The position numbers and the translations under genes were made by a program. Below the pieces are notes generated by a model. That model made no database searches. It was not told where the DNA came from and saw only the letters and a list, made by a program, of their open reading frames with translations. This document shows positions 13,314 to 17,801 of a stretch of 17,801 bases of DNA, piece after piece (within the stretch, counting starts at the first letter, position 1; each line of letters begins with the position of its first letter). Location of the stretch: contig JBCDGZ010000148.1 in assembly GCA_038750655.1 (NCBI GenBank), positions 1 to 17,801 on the forward strand, in the 5' to 3' direction. Source of the stretch: JBCDGZ01 sp038750655. GTDB taxonomy: Bacteria > Bacteroidota > Bacteroidia > Chitinophagales > Saprospiraceae.

Positions 13314-16008
13314 GAAAGCCGAATTCTAGGATGTTGTCAATAAAATCATAAGGCTTATAGCCATTGATAGCCGTTTGGTGAAAAATGCAGGTCGCCGGCG
13401 TCATACCGGGCAGCGAATTGACTTCAATCACCACCGTTTCCACCCTATTGTCCTCGTAAATTCGCACAAATGCATCGATCCGGGCGTAGCCTTTGACCCC
13501 AACAATTCGGGCAGCACGCTCTAGGTCAGCCTTCACCTGGGCCGCAATATAAGCATATTCCTCGGCATTGCGGCCAAATCGCGCCGGGGTAATATTCTGC
13601 CCCTCTCCCGCTAGAAACTTCTCTTCGAGCGACAAAATCTCGCCGCCGGCCAGGGCCTCAGAGGGTTCAAAAACCTCATATTCCAAAACCCCATCCACAT
13701 AGCGCGTCATCAGCCCACCGGTCACCTCCAAGAACTGCCGAGCACCCTTGGCCCGGATCAGACTTTCGATCAGCACGGTCTGCTTGCGCGGAAATTCCTC
13801 TTTGGGTCTAAGTTGTAAAATGGGCAACAGGTCCTCATCAATCTCCGCCTCCGAGCGAAAGATCGCCTCTAAAAAGGCCCGCAGTTGCTTGCGCTCCTTG
13901 ATCACCTTAACCGCCGAGCTACAACCATCATCTACCGGCTTGGCCACCAAAGGATAATCAAACTCCGCCTCAATCAAAGCCAACACGCCTTCGGCATCCA
14001 CCTCAAAGCCCGCTTTGGAAATCAGGCGCTGATCCGCCACCGTAAAGCCCGCCTTCTTCAGGCGCTGTAAGGTTTCGTATTTATTAATGGTAATGCTCGA
14101 TGATTCATAGTCGGAGCCATTGTAGGCAATGCCACGCCGCGCCAGCTCCCGCTGCACCGTTCCATCCTCGCCGGGACGCCCGTGGAGCCCGATGAACACC
14201 GCATCCACCATCTCCGCCAACTGCGCATAGCTGATGTAGTGCGGCTCAAAGACCACATCCTGCGAAGCATACTTCTCAGTAATCTCCCGGCACTCCACCT
14301 TAATCTGCTCCACCACTGGATGCTGGTGAAAGTGGAGTATCTTATCGCGAATATCATCGGCGTTATCTTTTAGCAGCAGGTTGATGGGAATTTGGTACAG
14401 CTCATGGCTGCGATCATCGCCGATCAAAAAAATGGGGATGGGCTCGTATTTATCGGAGCTGGCCAGCTTCTCGAAAATATTGCGGCCGCTTTCCACCGAA
14501 ATATGTCGCTCGAAGGAGTAGCCCCCGAGGAAGACCCCAACTTTCTTCTTGCCCTGCCCACCGCCTTGCAAAGAGGCAATGGCCTGATCCAGCGCGGCCA
14601 GCCGGCCCTCGTAGGGCAGGCGATCATTGGACGCAGCGATGCGCTCCTGCAAAGAGGCCCGGATGATGTAGGTCAGAAACTGCGAGGGATTCAGCCCGAT
14701 TTCTGCGGCTTGATGGAAGAAAAAGGAAGAAGGCAACATCCCCGAAGTGGTATTGGGGTCATTGAGAAAAATCTGTTCTCGGTCATTGATAAAGCCGTCG
14801 ATGCGAGCGTAAGTGTCGAATTCGAGATAATCGAAGAGGCGGACGCATTCCTGGCGGATGGCGTTGATCTGCGGGTCGGGCAGATCGATAGGGGTTAGTT
14901 TGCGGGAAAGCCCGGGGAGGTATTTGGAGCGGTAGTCGAAGACCTCGCCGCCTTTGACGATTTCGGTGGGGGGTAAGGCCACTGCGCCGCCGTCTTCGGT
15001 GCGCAGGACGATGCAGGAAAATTCTTTTCCCCGAATAAAGCCTTCGACGATCACCTGCTGCTCGCTCAACTGGCTTTCCAGCAAAACCGTCTTCTGCTCC
15101 ACCCTGTCAAAAAGGCTTGTCAACAACTCATACAAACGCTCTGGATGATAAACCGTTTGCCCTTCGACTTCTACCGGAAAGCCCAGCCCATCGCGGATGT
15201 CCGAAAGCTGCCGCACATAATCAATCCGCTCCTCAGCCGTCCAGGCCTGCCAATCTTCCCGCTTCAACTGCTGCCGAAAAAAGGCCTGATCAATCGCCGC
15301 CACAAAATCCTCTAGCCCCGCCCCCGCCTCCGGCGCATCAATGATTGACACCCCAATCGAGGAGCCCTGGCACGCCGGCCGGATCACCATCGGATACTGA
15401 ATCTGCTCATAAGCTCGGGCATAAAAATCCTCAGCAGCCGACTGCCGCCACTGCTCCCGTCCAATCACCATCACCTCTGGACAGTCAAAGCCTCCGGCCT
15501 CCATCAGTTTCTTCTGGTAAGCCTTGTCGATACCGATGGAGCAGGCGCGGATGCCGCTGCCGGTATACGGAATTTGCAGGCTGTCCAGCAGACCTTGTAT
15601 TTGCCCATCCTCGCCGTAGCTGCCGTGCAGGGCCAGAAAGGCCATATCGATCAGGTCCGACAGTTCGCTCAGTCGGAGGCGGCGGCCGACCTTGCTGATC
15701 AGCTCGTCCAGCGCCTCATCTTGGAGCGGCCCAAGGCTTTCGAGGTAGACCTGAAAAGCGTGGGGCGAGGGCGGCAGGGCGGATACGGGGGGATAAAAAT
15801 CCCGGATGGTGCCCTTGTAGACAAAGGGCCAATCCAGCAGAATGAAGTTGCGATGGCTGTCCACAAAGATGGGGATAGCCTCGAAGAGGCTTTTATTGAG
15901 GTTGTCGTAGACGGTACGCCCTCCGGCGAAGGCAATTTCCCGCTCTCGGGAGGGCCCGCCGAAAAAAATGCCTACTTTTAGCCTTGCTTGTTGCTGAGTA
16001 TCGCTCAC
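13276..16008 (-). CDS. Double-length D-alanine-D-alanine ligase-like ATP-grasp protein (two fused copies), 910 aa
   Basis: Ddl joins two D-alanines with ATP to make the dipeptide for peptidoglycan, in the cytoplasm; normal Ddl has about 300-370 residues. Here two copies are in one chain: about 11-480 and 489-905, joined by a QGGGQGKKK linker. Copy 1 shows GGPSREREI (Glu22), ALHGSYGEDG (128-135), GSGIRACSIGIDK (150-162), RPACQGSSIG (210-219), EGFIRGKEF, FDYRSKYLPG (Tyr363), RID (402-404) and NDPNTTSGM (416-424). Copy 2 shows GGYSFERHI (Glu500), GLHGRPGEDG (607-616), AKPVDDGCSSAV (689-700), LEEKFLAG (Phe798), RID (843-845) and EVNSLPGMT (862-870). Relative to E. coli DdlB, copy 1 has Arg210 for Lys144 and Asp417 for Glu270; copy 2 has Cys696 for Ser150, Phe798 for Tyr216 and Gly755 for the ATP-contacting Glu. 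The start is a GTG at 16008; an in-frame stop lies just upstream and no nearby ATG fits. Overlaps the PASTA gene by 38 nt. Confidence 0.9.
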   Translation of the reverse strand: MSDTQQQARLKVGIFFGGPSREREIAFAGGRTVYDNLNKSLFEAIPIFVDSHRNFILLDWPFVYKGTIRDFYPPVSALPPSPHAFQVYLESLGPLQDEALDELISKVGRRLRLSELSDLIDMAFLALHGSYGEDGQIQGLLDSLQIPYTGSGIRACSIGIDKAYQKKLMEAGGFDCPEVMVIGREQWRQSAAEDFYARAYEQIQYPMVIRPACQGSSIGVSIIDAPEAGAGLEDFVAAIDQAFFRQQLKREDWQAWTAEERIDYVRQLSDIRDGLGFPVEVEGQTVYHPERLYELLTSLFDRVEQKTVLLESQLSEQQVIVEGFIRGKEFSCIVLRTEDGGAVALPPTEIVKGGEVFDYRSKYLPGLSRKLTPIDLPDPQINAIRQECVRLFDYLEFDTYARIDGFINDREQIFLNDPNTTSGMLPSSFFFHQAAEIGLNPSQFLTYIIRASLQERIAASNDRLPYEGRLAALDQAIASLQGGGQGKKKVGVFLGGYSFERHISVESGRNIFEKLASSDKYEPIPIFLIGDDRSHELYQIPINLLLKDNADDIRDKILHFHQHPVVEQIKVECREITEKYASQDVVFEPHYISYAQLAEMVDAVFIGLHGRPGEDGTVQRELARRGIAYNGSDYESSSITINKYETLQRLKKAGFTVADQRLISKAGFEVDAEGVLALIEAEFDYPLVAKPVDDGCSSAVKVIKERKQLRAFLEAIFRSEAEIDEDLLPILQLRPKEEFPRKQTVLIESLIRAKGARQFLEVTGGLMTRYVDGVLEYEVFEPSEALAGGEILSLEEKFLAGEGQNITPARFGRNAEEYAYIAAQVKADLERAARIVGVKGYARIDAFVRIYEDNRVETVVIEVNSLPGMTPATCIFHQTAINGYKPYDFIDNILEFGFHERSLQQHLEQD

Positions 16009-16051
16009 AAATTCGCTTTTTGAGTAATTATAAAATCAGTCCCTGCCTTCT

Positions 16052-16059
16052 TATCTTCG
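16052..16059 (+). promoter_or_regulatory. Candidate -7 promoter element for the MATE gene
   Basis: TATCTTCG matches the Bacteroidota TAnnTTTG element at five of its six fixed bases and lies 30 nt before the MATE start, in the 80-bp divergent spacer. No TTTG stands at the expected -33 distance; the nearest is at 16019-16022, 29 nt upstream. Confidence 0.4.
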
Positions 16060-16088
16060 CCTCTTGCCTAAAGCCACAAAGTTAACAA

Positions 16089-17381
16089 ATGAACAAAGAA
16101 ATCCTCCGCCTGGCCATTCCGAATATCATCAGCAACATTTCTGTGCCGCTGCTGAGCACGGTCGATACGGCGCTGATGGGTCGACTTTCGGCGGCTCACG
16201 TTGGGGCCGTAGGCTTGGGGGTGATGGTTTTCAATCTGGTATATTGGAATTTCGGTTTTTTGCGCATGGGCACTACGGGGATCACCGCTCAGGCCTTCGG
16301 CAGCCGCGATGATGCGGCCTCCATACTTACGCTGGGCCGCGCCCTGCTGGTCGCCCTGCTCCTGGCGGCCCTCGTTCTCCTGCTACAAGTTCCACTGGGC
16401 CAACTCAGCTTTTACCTCATGCATGTGCTGCCCGAGCAATATGGACTAATCAGCGAGTACTACTACATCCGCATCTGGGCCGCCCCTGCTACTTTGGGCC
16501 TCTACGCCTTCATGGGCTGGTTTTTCGGAATGCAGAATGCCATTTACCCCCTGCTCCTCACCATCTTCATCAATGTAGTTAATATCGCCTTTAGCTTCCT
16601 ATTTATTGTGTATTACGGGATGGATGTCGATGGGGTTGCCTGGGGGACAGTGATTGCGCAGTATGCAGGCTTTTTGCTGGCCTTTATCCTCTTCGCCCTG
16701 CGCTACCGCCCTTTGCTGCAACGGCTACAGCGGCGGGCCCTGCTGGAGCTGAAGGCCTTCAAGCAGTTTCTCCTCATCAACCGTGACATCTTCATCCGCA
16801 CGGTCTGTCTAACCTTCGTTTTCGCCTTCTTCTACCGCCAATCCTCCGGCGGCGGAGAGACCATCCTGGCCGTCAACATCATCCTCCAGCAATTCATCAG
16901 CTGGATGTCCTACGGCGTCGACGGCTTCGCCTACGCCTCCGAAAGCCTAGTTGGTAAATACAAAGGCGCTGCTGATCAGCCCAAGCTCCACCGAGCCATC
17001 CGCCTGTCCTTCGTCTGGGGTATGGTCCTAGCCGCCCTCTACAGCCTCAGCTTCTGGTTATTCGACCGCCCCCTCCTAGCCATCTTCACCGACCAAGCCG
17101 AGCTGATCGACGCCAGCCTCCCCTACATCCCCTGGGTGGTCCTCCTCCCGCTGGTCGCCACCCCCTGCTACCTTTGGGATGGCATCTTCGTCGGCCTCAC
17201 TGCCTCCCGCGCCATGCGCGACTGCATGCTGCTCAGCCTCCTTGTCTTTCTCCTCGCCTTCTACACCCTAGACATCTTCCTAGCCAATCACGGCCTCTGG
17301 CTTGCACTGACTATTTTTATGGTAGCGAGAGGGGGATTACAATGGTTGTGGTTTAAGAAAAAGGGATTGGCCATCTATTGA
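16089..17381 (+). CDS. MATE family (DinF-like) efflux transporter, 430 aa
   Basis: A 12-helix inner-membrane cation-coupled antiporter that exports drugs or metabolites. The opening ILRLAIPNIISNISVPLLST-VDTALMGRL is the classic MATE start, with the conserved membrane Asp26 used in DinF-type members for H+ coupling. GITAQAFGSRD (63-73) and, in the second half, VDGFAYASESLVGKYKGA are the two pseudo-symmetric cytoplasmic loop motifs. AIYPLLLTIFINVVNIAFSF follows the usual N-bundle pattern. Length is normal and no frame disruption is visible. The gene is divergent from the ligase across 80 bp, so the two could share regulation. The substrate is unknown. The ATG at 16089 fits the family start. Confidence 0.93.
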   Translation: MNKEILRLAIPNIISNISVPLLSTVDTALMGRLSAAHVGAVGLGVMVFNLVYWNFGFLRMGTTGITAQAFGSRDDAASILTLGRALLVALLLAALVLLLQVPLGQLSFYLMHVLPEQYGLISEYYYIRIWAAPATLGLYAFMGWFFGMQNAIYPLLLTIFINVVNIAFSFLFIVYYGMDVDGVAWGTVIAQYAGFLLAFILFALRYRPLLQRLQRRALLELKAFKQFLLINRDIFIRTVCLTFVFAFFYRQSSGGGETILAVNIILQQFISWMSYGVDGFAYASESLVGKYKGAADQPKLHRAIRLSFVWGMVLAALYSLSFWLFDRPLLAIFTDQAELIDASLPYIPWVVLLPLVATPCYLWDGIFVGLTASRAMRDCMLLSLLVFLLAFYTLDIFLANHGLWLALTIFMVARGGLQWLWFKKKGLAIY

Positions 17382-17461
17382 CCCCTATCCGTCAAGACAG
17401 AGTCTCTCCTTTAGATTACGTCGAGCCAAAAGCGGCTGGTAAAAAGTACTTCTGTTATCTC

Positions 17462-17490
17462 TCATGCTAGAAGCCAAGCGAATAGCATGA
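17462..17490. terminator. Perfect 8-bp hairpin downstream of the MATE gene
   Basis: TCATGCTA (17462-17469) and TAGCATGA (17483-17490) pair perfectly around a 13-nt loop. The stem is followed rightward by TCTTAAATTTT. It is 80 nt past the MATE stop and could be part of its transcript end, together with the next hairpin. Confidence 0.35.
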
Positions 17491-17497
17491 CTCTTAA

Positions 17498-17528
17498 ATT
17501 TTGACTGACCGAAGGTCAGTGTCAAAAT
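17498..17528. terminator. Long imperfect palindrome downstream of the MATE gene
   Basis: ATTTTGACTGACC (17498-17510) pairs with GGTCAGTGTCAAAAT (17514-17528) over 13 positions around a GAA loop, with a 2-nt bulge. Each arm is A/T-rich at its outer end, so the hairpin can serve as a terminator in either direction. Confidence 0.45.
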
Positions 17529-17554
17529 ATTCACGAAAGAGGGGCGGGTGGCCC

Positions 17555-17592
17555 GTCTGTGTAGTGTTTGAGCGGAGCGAGTTTGCACAGAC
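17555..17592. repeat. Candidate dispersed repeat unit with 7-bp inverted ends
   Basis: GTCTGTG (17555-17561) and CACAGAC (17586-17592) bracket GTTTGAGCGGAGCGAGTTTG. The core has a GAGCG-GAGCGAG near-repeat. From memory, cores of the form TTTGAGCG-x-AGCGAGTTT occur repeatedly between genes in Bacteroidota genomes, but I cannot count copies here. Confidence 0.35.
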
Positions 17593-17801
17593 AAGATTTT
17601 TTGCTTCGTTTTTCATCGATTGGAAAAATGAAGAGGGACGTTAGAGGAGAAGCAAAACATTGGTGGAAAACCCCAAAAATGGGTGTACACAGTAGCTCTC
17701 GTAGAGGAGACACCGCTCGGACTAAGCTAAGTACTCTTCGATAAAAAATACTGACCATAAAAATTTGTATATTATATCCCATATAAATTTAAGATTGATA
17801 C

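Larger units (their letters stand above)
17382..17801. other. Gene-free right end with hairpins and a candidate repeat
   Basis: 420 bases with no supported gene. Two leftward open frames here (17385-17594 and 17531-17782) have no family likeness. The stretch contains two hairpins (17462-17490, 17498-17528), an inverted-repeat unit (17555-17592), and two TAGAGGAGA copies (about 17642-17650 and 17701-17709). Confidence 0.6.

Noticed and set aside
13885..15981. Several long rightward frames opposite the ligase gene
   Set aside because: They are antisense shadows caused by the G/C-rich codon use of the ligase, whose own frame has full motif support.
17385..17782. Two overlapping leftward open frames at the right end
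   Set aside because: No family likeness; they run through hairpins and the candidate repeat and are better explained as chance frames.
1..17801. CRISPR array, prophage, integron or defence-island genes
   Set aside because: No regularly spaced repeats, Cas motifs, integrase, phage structural or toxin-antitoxin genes were seen; nearly all coding space belongs to ordinary envelope and metabolic genes.

Overview
The window looks like chromosomal DNA from a Bacteroidota bacterium, most likely of the Saprospiraceae (Lewinella/Haliscomenobacter type). The evidence is a GLPGLI-family protein next to a carboxypeptidase-regulatory/TonB-dependent outer-membrane receptor, a DUF3667 membrane protein, a ligase-PASTA gene pair, weak or absent Shine-Dalgarno sequences, and A/T-rich promoter-like motifs close to the Bacteroidota TAnnTTTG type. 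This is inference from gene content; no rRNA or tRNA gene is visible. I see no CRISPR array, transposase, integrase or phage gene.

Layout. 119-820 (+) DUF3667 membrane protein, convergent with 833-2773 (-) glycogen branching enzyme GlgB. 2774-3640 is a gene-free stretch with a possible promoter, a palindrome and a terminator-like hairpin. 3641-5611 (+) is a lipoprotein serine hydrolase of the CocE/NonD (S15) family, followed 23 nt later by 5635-6348 (+), a DNA alkylation repair-like HEAT protein. 6348-6527 is a convergent intergenic zone filled by a roughly 147-bp inverted repeat and a strong hairpin. 6520-6837 (-) is a stand-alone CBM48/early-set domain protein, divergent from 6945-7832 (+), a secreted tandem NTF2-like protein. 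7844-11599 (-) holds a small secreted protein, a GLPGLI protein and a TonB-dependent receptor-like barrel, transcribed in that order. 11600-12034 is gene-free but rich in secondary structure. 12035-16008 (-) holds a double-length D-Ala-D-Ala ligase-like protein, an overlapping membrane-anchored PASTA protein, and a rhodanese. 16089-17381 (+) is a MATE transporter divergent from the ligase. 17382-17801 has hairpins and a candidate dispersed repeat but no supported gene.

How the genes fit together. Two carbohydrate-related genes (glgB and the small CBM48 protein) fit alpha-glucan storage but are 3.7 kb apart. The GLPGLI/receptor pair is a recurrent Bacteroidota cell-envelope module of unknown function; the 78-residue secreted protein just upstream is a plausible third member. 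The ligase-PASTA pair points to peptidoglycan synthesis. The ligase is the most remarkable object here: two complete ATP-grasp Ddl-like copies fused in one 910-residue chain, each with different substitutions at residues that are catalytic or substrate-contacting in E. coli DdlB. In the second copy the residue aligned with DdlB Tyr216 is Phe, as in known D-Ala-D-Lac ligases.

All functional names come from reading motifs by eye; no database search was run.
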